Assembly: GCA_016714795.1 (NCBI GenBank)
Contig: JADKCA010000006.1
Coordinates: forward strand, 124,001-188,000
Length of the DNA: 64,000 nucleotides
Direction of reading: 5' to 3'
Source of the DNA: Sphingomonadales bacterium
GTDB lineage: Bacteria > Pseudomonadota > Alphaproteobacteria > Sphingomonadales > Sphingomonadaceae
Position 1 is the first letter of the stretch; each line of letters opens with the position of its first letter. The position numbers were made by a program, and so were the translations under genes. The notes beneath the pieces are model-generated. The model had not been told where the DNA came from. It ran no database searches and worked only from the letters and a program-made list of their open reading frames with translations. Of the stretch, positions 17,279 to 25,574 are shown piece after piece.

Positions 17279-17351
17279 CGTCATTGCGAGCAGAGCGAAG
17301 CAATCCGGCGTTGGCCCCAGTCTGGATTGCTTCGCACTGCTCGCAATGACG
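17279..17351. repeat. GTCATTGCGAGC-type inverted repeat
   Basis: The arm CGTCATTGCGAGCAG plus AGCGAAGCAATCC pairs with GGATTGCTTCGCA plus CTGCTCGCAATGACG, giving two almost perfect arms of about 28 bases around a short centre. Elements of this kind are scattered between genes in many alphaproteobacterial genomes. It lies between aceA and the serine-hydrolase gene. No flanking transposase or target duplication is visible. Confidence 0.75.
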
Positions 17352-17365
17352 CATTCAAGATGCTG

Positions 17366-17397
17366 GAACACCCGCCGGGTTTCCCCGACGGGTGCTC
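17366..17397 (-). terminator. Hairpin downstream of aceA
   Basis: AACACCCGCCGGG pairs with CCCGACGGGTGCT around TTTC, giving a strong GC-rich stem 24 bases after the aceA stop. There is no clear U-tract on the minus-strand side, so it may be a processing or attenuation hairpin instead of a classic terminator. Confidence 0.45.
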
Positions 17398-17420
17398 GCT
17401 TTCCTCCCCAGGAAATGGGA

Positions 17421-19023
17421 TCAGGCGGCTTCGCTGAACTGGTTCATCGTATTGTCCTTGCCACCCGCCTTCAGCGCCGCTTCTCCGGCGAAGTACTCCT
17501 TGTGGTCATCGCCGATGTCCGATCCGGACATGTTCTGGTGCTTCACGCAGGCGATGCCCTGGCGGATTTCCTTGCGCTGGACGTTCTTCACGTAGCCCAG
17601 CATGCCCTGCTCGCCGAAATATTCCCTCGCGAGATTGTCCGTGCTCAGCGCCGCCGTGTGATAGGTCGGCAGGGTGATCAGGTGGTGGAAAATGCCGGCC
17701 TGCGCGGCGGCATCGCGCTGGAAGGTGCGGATGCGCTCATCGGCTTCTGCGGACAGCTCGGTGCCGTCATAATCCACGCTCATCAGCTTGGCGCGATCAT
17801 AAGCAGACACATCCTTGCCCGCTTCCTGACATGGCATCGAACACCTGCTGGCGGAAATTCAGCGTCCAGTTGAAGCTGGGCGAGTTGTTATAGACCAGCT
17901 TGGCATTGGGGATGACTTCGCGGATGCGGTTCACCATGCCACCGATCTGGCCGATATGCGGCTTTTCGGTTTCGATCCACAGCAGGTCCGCGCCGTTCTG
18001 AAGGCTGTTGATGCAATCGAGCACTCAACGATCTTACCCGGTGCCGGAGCGGAACTGGAACAGGTTGGACGGCAGGCGCTTCGGACGCAGCAGCTTGCCG
18101 TTGCGCGTGATGATGACATCGCCATTGCCGATCTGGCTCGCATCCACCTCTTCGCAATCGAGGAAGCTGTTATACTGGTCGCCAATATCGCCCGGTTCCT
18201 TGGAGAAGGCGATCTGCTTCGTCAGGCCCGCGCCCAGCGAGTCGGTGCGCGTGACGATGATGCCATCTTCCACGCCCAGCTCGAGGAAGGCGTAGCGGCA
18301 GGCGCGGACCTTCTGCAGGAAGTCCTCGTGCGGCACGGTGACCTTGCCGTCCTGATGGCCGCACTGCTTTTCGTCAGACACCTGGTTTTCGATCTGCAGC
18401 GCGCAGGCGCCGGCTTCGATCATCTTCTTGGCGAGCAGATAGGTCGCTTCCGCATTGCCGAAGCCCGCATCAATGTCGGCGATGATCGGAACGACATGCG
18501 TCTCATGATTGTCGATGGCGGTTTCGATCTGCTTGACCTTGACCGCGTCCCCGGCTTCGCGCGCGGCATCCAGATCGCGGAACATCATGCCCAGTTCGCG
18601 GGCATCGGCCTGACGCAGGAAGGTGTAGAGTTCTTCGATCAGCGCGGGAACGCTGGTCTTTTCGTGCATCGACTGATCGGGCAGGGGGCCGAATTCACTG
18701 CGCAGTGCGGCGACCATCCAGCCGGAAAGATAGAGATACCGGCGCTTGGTGGTGCCGAAATGCTTCTTGATGGAAATCATCTTCTGCTGGCCGATAAAGC
18801 CATGCCAGCAGCCCAGAGACTGGGTGTAGTTGGCGGGGTCGGCGTCATAGGCTGCCATATCTTCGCGCATGATCTTCGCGGTGTAGCGGGCAATGTCCAG
18901 ACCGGTGTGGAACCGGTTCTGCTTGCGCATGCGCGCCACGCTCTCTGCGCTGATCCCGTCCCATGTGCCGTTATAGCTGGTGATCAGCTTCTGGGTGGAG
19001 GCGATATCGGACTGGTAAGACAT
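17421..19023 (-). pseudogene. aceA: Isocitrate lyase, disrupted by two in-frame stops and a frameshift
   Basis: Isocitrate lyase of the long (about 534 codon) bacterial type, splitting isocitrate to glyoxylate and succinate in the glyoxylate shunt. The start MSYQSDIAST at 19023 has AAGGA upstream, and the catalytic Cys is kept in EKQCGHQDGK. Codons TAA (18034-18036) and TGA (18025-18027) interrupt the frame just where family members have a G-E-D-R-V-V-L-D segment. One extra base at 17829 shifts the last third (QEAGKDVSAYDRAKLMSV). All other conserved segments are intact. The divergent regulator gene at 19175 and an operator-like repeat remain. It is either a young pseudogene or an assembly-error cluster. 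Confidence 0.9.
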
Positions 19024-19110
19024 GGGGAGTTCCTTGGAAGGGATGCTTGGGTGGCCGGTCTCTAGGCCGGTGCTGGGGTTGCTGGAAGCGGGTGCGGAGT
19101 CATGCTGCAA

Positions 19111-19145
19111 AACTTTACAGAATGTTTGTGTATTTTTGTAAAGTT
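19111..19145. promoter_or_regulatory. Candidate ScfR/RamB-type operator between aceA and its regulator
   Basis: AACTTTACA (19111-19119) and its exact reverse complement TGTAAAGTT (19137-19145) flank 17 bases of AT-rich DNA in the 151-base divergent promoter region. RamB in corynebacteria recognises AAAACTTTGCAAA-like sites, and the present half-site AAAACTTTACA is close. Position and symmetry suggest binding by the neighbouring XRE-family regulator, which may control both genes. Confidence 0.6.
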
Positions 19146-19174
19146 GGATACAGTCCAGTTGTAAGGAGCATGCC

Positions 19175-20569
19175 ATGGCCAATGAACGCCCTGTCTATCT
19201 CGGCCCGCGCCTGCGGCGGTTGCGGCGTGATCTGGGGCTTACCCAGGCGCATATGGCCGGCGATCTGGATATTTCCGCCTCCTATGTCGCGCTGCTGGAG
19301 CGCAACCAGCGGCCGCTGACGGCGGACCTGCTGATGCGGCTGGCGCGCACCTATCGCCTCGATCTGGCCGATCTGGCGAGCGACACCGGCGAGGAACATG
19401 CCGACCGTCTGCAAGCCGTGCTGCGCGACCCAATGTTTGCCGATCTGGAAATCCCGCAGATGGAGGCGAGCGATGTCGCCGCCAACTTCCCGGCCTTCAC
19501 CGAAGCCTTTCTGCGCCTGCACACGGCGTTCCGCGAAGAGCAGCTGGCGCTGGCAGACCGGGGCGTGGGCGATGCTCAAAGCGATGCTGCCGATCCCGTG
19601 GCAGAAGCACGCCGCTTCCTCGCCTCCCGTCGCAATTCCTTCCCCATGCTGGACGAGGCGGGCGAACGGCTGGCCGAAGCAATCGAGGCGAAGGGCGGGC
19701 TGGTGCCCTACCTCAAGGCCCGCCATCAGTTGCGCGTGCGCCGCCTGCCCGCAGACGTGCTGATGGATTCAGTACGGCGACTGGACCGGCACCGCGAGGA
19801 AGTGCTGCTCGACGAAACGCTGGATGCCGCCAGCCAATCGTTCCAGCTTGCGCTTCAGATCACCTATCTGGAGGCGCGGCGGACGGCGGATGCCGCGCTG
19901 GAGGACGGCAGCTTCACCAGCGAAAATGGCGCGCGGCTCGCCCGCCGGGCATTGGCCAACTATCTGGCGGCGGCCATCCTCATGCCCTATTCAGCCTTCG
20001 CCAAAGCGGTTGAGGCCCGCAATTACGACGTGGAGGCGCTTGCCCGGCTGTTCGGCACCAGCTTTGAACAGACCGCCCACCGGCTGACCACGCTGCAAAA
20101 GCCGGGGCAGGAACGCGTACCCTTTTTTTTCATCCGCGTGGATGCCGCCGGAAACGTCTCCAAGCGGCTGGACGGGGCAGGCTTCCCCTTTGCGCGCCAT
20201 GGCGGCGGCTGCCCCTTGTGGAGCGTCCACAGCGTCTTCCATGCGCCGCGCCGCATTGTGACACAATGGCTGGAACTGCCCGATGGCAGCCGCTTCTTCT
20301 CCATCGCCCGCACCGTCAATGCCGGCGGTGGGGCATGGGGGGCAACCGGCGTTGAGCGTGCGGTGGCGCTGGTCTGCGCGGCGGATCAGGCCCATCGCCT
20401 CGTCTATGCACAAGGCCAGCCGGAAGGGTCCGCAACGCCCATCGGCGTTTCCTGCCAATTGTGCCAGCGCACCCAATGCGCCGCCCGTTCCGCCCCGCCC
20501 ATTGGCCGCACAATCCTGCCCGATGACCTGCGCCGCACCACCGTGCCCTTCGGCTTTTCGGATGGTTAG
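19175..20569 (+). CDS. XRE-family short-chain fatty acid regulator (ScfR/RamB-like)
   Basis: 464 residues. An N-terminal helix-turn-helix (LGPRLRRLRRDLGLTQ through ISASYVALLERNQRP) is followed by a long effector region and a C-terminal domain with a Cys-rich patch (CQLCQRTQC). This architecture is that of ScfR/RamB proteins, which sense acyl-CoA or acetate state and control isocitrate lyase and related genes. It is transcribed divergently from aceA with a perfect palindrome between. There is no HExxH motif, so the IrrE-like middle is not an obvious protease. Confidence 0.88.
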   Translation: MANERPVYLGPRLRRLRRDLGLTQAHMAGDLDISASYVALLERNQRPLTADLLMRLARTYRLDLADLASDTGEEHADRLQAVLRDPMFADLEIPQMEASDVAANFPAFTEAFLRLHTAFREEQLALADRGVGDAQSDAADPVAEARRFLASRRNSFPMLDEAGERLAEAIEAKGGLVPYLKARHQLRVRRLPADVLMDSVRRLDRHREEVLLDETLDAASQSFQLALQITYLEARRTADAALEDGSFTSENGARLARRALANYLAAAILMPYSAFAKAVEARNYDVEALARLFGTSFEQTAHRLTTLQKPGQERVPFFFIRVDAAGNVSKRLDGAGFPFARHGGGCPLWSVHSVFHAPRRIVTQWLELPDGSRFFSIARTVNAGGGAWGATGVERAVALVCAADQAHRLVYAQGQPEGSATPIGVSCQLCQRTQCAARSAPPIGRTILPDDLRRTTVPFGFSDG

Positions 20570-20684
20570 TCTTGACGCGGGGCGGGGCCGGACGGCACTA
20601 GGTAGACTATAGGCGGCCCGGTTCACGAATCGGCGCGCAGCATTCACGGGAGACCGGCCCCCGCCGGAACAAAGGAGACCAACC

Positions 20685-20846
20685 ATGCCCGAACCCGCCA
20701 AGACCCGCGCTGTCTTCTCCACCGAAGACTTCTCGCTCCTGAAGAAGGCGGTGGCGCACTACATGACCCTGCCCGAAGTGCAGGACAGCCCGGATTCGAT
20801 CAAGTTTTCCAGCCTGTATCACCGTCTGGGCCGCCTGGGCCGTTAA
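20685..20846 (+). CDS. Small 53-residue protein
   Basis: Encodes MPEPAKTRAVFSTEDFSLLK and on to HRLGRLGR. An AAAGGAG ribosome-binding site lies upstream of the ATG at good spacing, and a strong intrinsic terminator lies 28 bases after the stop. Both argue for a real, separately transcribed gene. The protein is soluble and amphipathic (charged helices), without a signal or membrane segment. No family recognised and no function proposed. Confidence 0.75.
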   Translation: MPEPAKTRAVFSTEDFSLLKKAVAHYMTLPEVQDSPDSIKFSSLYHRLGRLGR

Positions 20847-20873
20847 GCCTCTGCGCCTGTGATGGATGCGAAG

Positions 20874-20903
20874 AGCCCGCCGGGGAAACCTGGCGGGTTT
20901 TTT
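20874..20903 (+). terminator. Rho-independent terminator after the 53-residue gene
   Basis: CCCGCC (20876-20881) pairs with GGCGGG (20892-20897) around GGGGAAACCT and is followed at once by six T residues, which is a textbook intrinsic terminator for the plus strand. Confidence 0.85.
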
Positions 20904-20928
20904 GGTGCTTGGATGCCACCCCGCGAGC

Positions 20929-21014
20929 ATGTCGCCCCCGCGCAGGCGGGGGGTCGCTTTGAGTGTCCAGCATCTCATCTGGATAGCGGCCCCCGCCTGC
21001 GCGGGGGCGATGTG
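20929..21014. repeat. Paired GC-rich intergenic repeat
   Basis: The arm CATGTCGCCCCCGCGCAGGC is mirrored by GCCTGCGCGGGGGCGATGTG about 50 bases later, with TCATCTGGATAGCGG in the middle. The same two-arm layout and a similar centre (TTCATCCGGAAAGCGG) occur at 52489-52572, and a solo arm at 7165-7192. Dispersed repeat family; no coding capacity. Confidence 0.75.
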
Positions 21015-21079
21015 AAAACTCCAACGAAAAAGGGCGGCCCAGCAGGACCGCCCCTCTTCAAGCGCTACGCCTGAAGGCC

Positions 21080-22633
21080 TCAGCCTTCAGCGCTTTCAGC
21101 CTTTTTCCTGGTAGCCTTTTTCTTGGGAGCCTCTTCGCCTTCAGCAGCGGGCTCGGCTGCCTTTTTGGCAGCGGCCTTTTTGGGCTTGGGCGCTTCGTCC
21201 GCCGCCGCATCGTCAGCCTTGGCCTTCTTGGCCGCAGCCTTCTTCTTGGGCTTTTCATCGCCATGATCATGGCCGCAACCCGGACCATGAACGTGGCTGG
21301 GATCTTCTTCCGCTTCAATCGCGGCTTCCAGCTCTTCGCGGCTCACGCTGCGATCGGTGATTTCCGCCTTCTCGAACAGGAAGTCGACGACCTTGTCTTC
21401 ATAAAGCGGGGCGCGCAGCTGGGCGGCGGCCATCGAATCATTCTGGACATAGTTGATGAACGCATCGCGCTGGTTCGGCTGATATTGCTGCGCGGCCTGC
21501 ATGATCAAGCGGCTCATTTCCTGATTGCTGATCTCGATATTGTTGTGACGGCCGATTTCGGACAGCAACAGGCCGAGACGAACGCGACGGACGGCGATGC
21601 CATGATATTCGTCCTTGTCCTTTTCCATTTCGGCGCGCGCGGCTTCCGGGTCTTCCTCCTGACCGGCTTCCTGCTCAAGCTGCGCCCAGATCTGCTGGAA
21701 TTCCGCTTCGACCATCGACGGCGGCACTTCAAAGTCATGCGCGCTGGCCAGCTGATCAAGCAGGCGACGCTTCATGTGAACGCGGGTCAGGCCATTGAGC
21801 TCCTGCTCGATCTGGCCCTTCATCAGGTCACGGAACTGTTCCAGCCCTTCAAGGCCGAGCGACTTGGCGAACTCATCGTCCACCACTGCTTCCTTGGGGG
21901 TGCGGATTTCGTTCACCAGCACGGCGAATTCGGCATCCTTGCCCGCCAGATAGGCAACCGGATAATCCGCCGGGAAGGTCAGCTTCACGGTGACTTCATC
22001 ATTGGCCTTGGCACCCACCAGCTGGTCTTCGAAACCGGGGATCAGGCGACCCGAACCGATTTCCACCGAAGCGCCTTCGGCCTTGCCGCCGTCAAACTCT
22101 TCGCCATCAACCTTGCCGACGAAATCCATCACGACGAGATCGCCGGTGGCGGCCTTGTGGCCCTTCTTGGCTTCTTCGAAGCTCTTCTGCTGCGCGGCGA
22201 AGTTGTTCAGCATCGCGTCGATTTCGGCTTCGCTGGCTTCCACCGTCAGGCGTTCGAGCTTCAGGCCTTCGGTCGAAGCTTCGGGCACTTCGGGGAGCAC
22301 TTCAAGAGCGACCTTCACTTCGGCATCCTTGCCATGCTCATAGCCTTCGGTCAGCTCGACCGAGGGCGACATGGCGGGGCGCAGGCCCTTGTCTGCAATC
22401 AGCGACTGGACGCTGTCCTGCACCGTGTTGTTGAGCGCATCAGCCTGCAAGGCTTCGCCGTGCATCTTGCGGATCAGGTTGGTCGGCACCTTGCCGGGGC
22501 GGAAGCCGGGCATCCGCACCTGCGGGGCCGCCTTTTTCACTTCGGCATCCACCCGCGCCTCAATGGCGGCGGCGGAAATGGTCAGCGTGTAGGCGCGCTT
22601 GAGGCCTTCGTTCAACGTCTCGACAGTCTGCAT
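21080..22633 (-). CDS. tig: Trigger factor
   Basis: 517 residues, ribosome-bound chaperone and prolyl isomerase. Domains in order: ribosome-binding domain with the signature GFRPGKVP, PPIase domain (TGDLVVMDFVGKVDGEEFDG), and the C-terminal chaperone domain. An unusual tail of about 85 residues follows: a His/Cys-rich patch (HVHGPGCGHDHGDEK) then Lys/Ala/Glu-rich repeats (PKKKAAAKKAKA and similar). The ATG at 22633 gives the normal start MQTVETLNEGLKRAY; a GTG six bases upstream is possible. Confidence 0.95.
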   Translation of the reverse strand: MQTVETLNEGLKRAYTLTISAAAIEARVDAEVKKAAPQVRMPGFRPGKVPTNLIRKMHGEALQADALNNTVQDSVQSLIADKGLRPAMSPSVELTEGYEHGKDAEVKVALEVLPEVPEASTEGLKLERLTVEASEAEIDAMLNNFAAQQKSFEEAKKGHKAATGDLVVMDFVGKVDGEEFDGGKAEGASVEIGSGRLIPGFEDQLVGAKANDEVTVKLTFPADYPVAYLAGKDAEFAVLVNEIRTPKEAVVDDEFAKSLGLEGLEQFRDLMKGQIEQELNGLTRVHMKRRLLDQLASAHDFEVPPSMVEAEFQQIWAQLEQEAGQEEDPEAARAEMEKDKDEYHGIAVRRVRLGLLLSEIGRHNNIEISNQEMSRLIMQAAQQYQPNQRDAFINYVQNDSMAAAQLRAPLYEDKVVDFLFEKAEITDRSVSREELEAAIEAEEDPSHVHGPGCGHDHGDEKPKKKAAAKKAKADDAAADEAPKPKKAAAKKAAEPAAEGEEAPKKKATRKKAESAEG

Positions 22634-22694
22634 GGTCACATCAATCTCTATCAGTTCCGGAAATCTCGATTGGCCTTATCCGGCATGGGAAAAC

Positions 22695-22779
22695 TGGTGC
22701 GGGCGAAGGGACTCGAACCCCCACATCTTGCGATACCAGAACCTAAATCTGGCGCGTCTACCAATTTCGCCACGCCCGC
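22695..22779 (-). tRNA. tRNA-Leu (UAG anticodon)
   Basis: 85 bases including an encoded CCA. Acceptor arms GCGGGCG/CGCCCGC pair perfectly; the T-arm GGGGGTTCGAGTCCC is canonical; the anticodon arm CCAGA-TTTAGGT-TCTGG gives anticodon TAG. The long variable arm (around TATCGCAAGATG) is the class II form expected for leucine. Confidence 0.95.
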
Positions 22780-22856
22780 ATAAGGCCGGTCAGGCGCGGC
22801 TCTATAGCAGGGATGGGGCGAAGGGCAAGGGGAAGCGGGTCAGGAGACCGTTCCCG

Positions 22857-23471
22857 CTACTTCTTCTTCACCACCGCAATCCGCGCGCTCTCTGCGATCT
22901 TCACGAATGACGCATAGTCCCGGTCGTAATAATGGATGCGCGGGGCTTCATAGGTCACCATGTAAAGCTTGCCGCCGATGATGGCACCGCGCGCTTCGCC
23001 GCGTCGTTTCACTTCATCGGCCACGGCAAAGCTGTATGTGAAACGAAAGCCGTCCGCTCCGGCAAAGGGTGCCGGTTCCACCGTCTCCACCGTGAAGAGC
23101 GGCGTGGTGAGTGCCACGCGATAACTGCTTTCAAAGAGCTGAATGATGTCTGGCAACAGCATCGTCTTGGAAAAGCGCGGCAAGGGCCGATTGGTCTTGT
23201 CCACTTCGCGGAACAAGGTCGTATTGTCCGCAATGCCGCCATAAAAGGTCAGTTCGTTGATGCTGAGGCCATCGAGCGTCCAGCTTTCGGACAGACGACC
23301 CGGCCGGGCGCCCTTGTTCCACGCCTTGTCCGGCGTCACCGTCAGGCCGGAGCGGGCGACGGCCACGGCCACACCGGCCGGTTTGAGCCGCCCTGCTGCG
23401 AAAACGGCGCTGCTGCCTACCAGCCCGACCGACACGATCAGCGCGAGCGCGACCCGCTTTGACTTGTTCAT
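22857..23471 (-). CDS. Exported hypothetical protein
   Basis: 204 residues with a Sec signal peptide (ending about SSAVFAAG). The mature part contains GLSINELTFYGGIADNTTLF and ends in KKK. Family not recognised; it may be a periplasmic or outer-membrane accessory protein. The start at 23471 is chosen because AGGAGG lies 6 bases upstream. It begins 3 bases after the M48 protease gene ends and is the last gene of a three-gene operon of exported proteins. Confidence 0.8.
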   Translation of the reverse strand: MNKSKRVALALIVSVGLVGSSAVFAAGRLKPAGVAVAVARSGLTVTPDKAWNKGARPGRLSESWTLDGLSINELTFYGGIADNTTLFREVDKTNRPLPRFSKTMLLPDIIQLFESSYRVALTTPLFTVETVEPAPFAGADGFRFTYSFAVADEVKRRGEARGAIIGGKLYMVTYEAPRIHYYDRDYASFVKIAESARIAVVKKK

Positions 23472-23473
23472 CC

Positions 23474-24625
23474 TCATCCTCCTGCCAGCATGGCAATCAT
23501 CGCCCGATCCGGAGCATCGGGCCGTTTTTTGAGATAGGTTTTGAGCGCCGCGCGCCCTTCCGGCGCGGAGCCTGCACGCAGCAGCGCCAGCCCCAGCCCG
23601 CGATGCGCCTCCACCGGCGCATCGGGAATAGCCAGCGCATCGCGATAAAAGCCCGCCGCCTTGGTCAGATCATCCACCGCGCCGCGTGCGCGATACAGTT
23701 CGCCGCGTGCATAGAGCAGGTCGGGCGTCCAGCCCTCCTTGGCCAGACTGGCGAGCAAGAACTCGGTCCCGCCAAAATCGTTGAGCTTGACCTGATCGTC
23801 CACGAAATCGGCCCAGAACGGCTTGAGCGCGGCGATGAATTCCGCGCGGCGATCATTGGCAGTGCCCGGCACGGCCTGCTTGTCCGCCAACGCCTTCAGC
23901 GCCGTCATCCGCTCTGCGCTCGGCGGGTGGGTGGCGAACATGCCTCCGGTCTTGTCCTTGCGGCTCTTCTTCTTGCGGGCGAGCGCGGTGGCATCCATTT
24001 CCGCACGCAATTGCTCCCACACCTGACTGGCAGCGTGCGGATCATAGCCCGCCTGCGCCAGCATCGGGATGGAGCCCGCATCGGCATCAGCCTCATTCTC
24101 GCGCGAGAAACCGAAAACGGAGCCGATCATGCCCAGCTGGATCAGCGAGCCGAACAGCCCGAACCCGCCCAGAAAGGCCGCCGCGCCGAAATTCTTCTTC
24201 GCATTGCGATAGAGCAGCACCGAATGGCGGTTGCGGTAATGCGTGTATTCATGGCCCAATATGGCCGCCATCTGCGCTTCGTTGCGGACGCGCAGGAACA
24301 AGCCGGAATAGACTTGCATCAGCCCGTTGGGGGCCATGGACGCGTTGAAATAGGGCGTCCGCATCAGATAGATGCGAACATCCTTGCATTCCGCCTGCCC
24401 GACCGTCTTGCAAAAGGCATCGCGCACATAGGCGTTGAGCGCAGGATCGCGCATCACAAAGGCGGAATGTTTCAGCTCGCGCTCATATTCCTCAGCCTGC
24501 ATCCACAGGCCACGCTCATCCAGATCGGCAGGCACATAGCCTGCCCCGGCGCGCGGCGGCTCGGCCACAAGCGGCGCGGCCACGCAGGCCAGCGCCCCAG
24601 CCATCAGAGCCAGACGCCCGATCAC
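23474..24625 (-). CDS. M48 family metalloprotease with TPR-like C terminus
   Basis: 383 residues from a GTG start that overlaps the previous stop (GTGA). A signal peptide (MIGRLALMAGALACVAAPL) precedes the zinc-protease motif HEYTH, with the third ligand in SRENEADADAG. The last 100 residues are Ala/Leu-rich helices like TPR repeats. This is the layout of BepA/YfgC-like periplasmic proteases involved in outer-membrane protein quality control. It is the middle gene of three exported-protein genes on the minus strand. Confidence 0.9.
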   Translation of the reverse strand: MIGRLALMAGALACVAAPLVAEPPRAGAGYVPADLDERGLWMQAEEYERELKHSAFVMRDPALNAYVRDAFCKTVGQAECKDVRIYLMRTPYFNASMAPNGLMQVYSGLFLRVRNEAQMAAILGHEYTHYRNRHSVLLYRNAKKNFGAAAFLGGFGLFGSLIQLGMIGSVFGFSRENEADADAGSIPMLAQAGYDPHAASQVWEQLRAEMDATALARKKKSRKDKTGGMFATHPPSAERMTALKALADKQAVPGTANDRRAEFIAALKPFWADFVDDQVKLNDFGGTEFLLASLAKEGWTPDLLYARGELYRARGAVDDLTKAAGFYRDALAIPDAPVEAHRGLGLALLRAGSAPEGRAALKTYLKKRPDAPDRAMIAMLAGG

Positions 24626-25395
24626 TTGCGCGCCGTCGTCGCCTTGGGGCGCACCTCGCCCTCACGCAACGGCAACGTGGCAAGCAGCTTGTCTGCCCTG
24701 ATCTGCGCGCCTTCCTGCGTGCGGACATCGCCTTTCTTGTCGGCAAAGAAATTGAACCAGACGATGTTGCCGGTCTCCAGATCAACCAGCGATGCGTAGG
24801 AATAATGCTGCCCGCCCTGCGGCAACATGCCAAACCCCATGGCGGATGAAGCGATCAGCGTGAAAATCTGCATCGCCTTGCGACCCGAAGTGGCATAGGC
24901 ATCATAGCCGAAAACGAACAGGCCGTAGCGACCACCTCCCAGTTCTCCCAAGCGCTTCACGCCCGGTCCCAGCGTCCAGTCAAAAGCATATTTGCCGTTC
25001 GCCATCTTCTTGCTGGGCAGTTTCAGCGCATAATTGTGCAACATCACCGATCCGCCCACCGCCCGGAAGAGCGACTGATATTCCGCGAGATAGCTGGCAT
25101 CGTCCCCGGCCAGTTCGCTCATCGGCACGATTTCGATCGCGCGCTGGCTCTGGCTCTTGGCGAAGGCGTCTTGCAGATATTTGCGCGCGTCTGCCGTCCA
25201 GTCCGGGTTGGGCGTCGGCAGGCCGCTGGTCCCCAGTGACGAGACCTCCATGTCCGGCCGGAATAAAATGATCCGGATCGGTTCGTCCTTCGGAAAAGAA
25301 AATGATGCATCTGACTTGGTTTTGGCAAAGCCGGTGCCAGGCATGGACAAAGCCAGCGCAAACGCACCTGCCGCGAGCAGCAGATTTCGAACCAA
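24622..25395 (-). CDS. Exported hypothetical protein
   Basis: 257 residues beginning at a TTG (25393-25395) with AAGGAGG 5-6 bases upstream; the resulting N terminus VRNLLLAAGAFALALSMPG is a good Sec signal peptide. The mature part includes EPIRIILFRPDMEVSSLG and ETGNIVWFNFF, reminiscent of proteins that report envelope or lipoprotein assembly state, but I cannot name a family. Longer in-frame starts give no signal peptide. The stop overlaps the start of the M48 protease gene (GTGA), so the two are coupled. Confidence 0.8.
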   Translation of the reverse strand: MVRNLLLAAGAFALALSMPGTGFAKTKSDASFSFPKDEPIRIILFRPDMEVSSLGTSGLPTPNPDWTADARKYLQDAFAKSQSQRAIEIVPMSELAGDDASYLAEYQSLFRAVGGSVMLHNYALKLPSKKMANGKYAFDWTLGPGVKRLGELGGGRYGLFVFGYDAYATSGRKAMQIFTLIASSAMGFGMLPQGGQHYSYASLVDLETGNIVWFNFFADKKGDVRTQEGAQIRADKLLATLPLREGEVRPKATTARK

Positions 25396-25574
25396 AGCGA
25401 CCTCCTTATTTCCCTCTCCCAAGTATCTGGCCGATTCGCGCAGCGGAATCAATATCCGCGACTATCTCTGCCCATCTATCCGGACTGGTCCAGTCAGGCG
25501 TCTGTCTGACCCGTCATAATAACCGGATTTCAATGTTTTAGGCTTACGCCGCTCAGGATTGCAGGGGGACTTCA

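Noticed and set aside
17279..17351. Insertion sequence ends
   Set aside because: The arms enclose only a few bases and no transposase; no target-site duplication seen.
18022..18036. Programmed stop-codon readthrough or selenocysteine in aceA
   Set aside because: Two different stops within 12 bases and a separate downstream frameshift do not fit recoding; no SECIS-like hairpin is seen.
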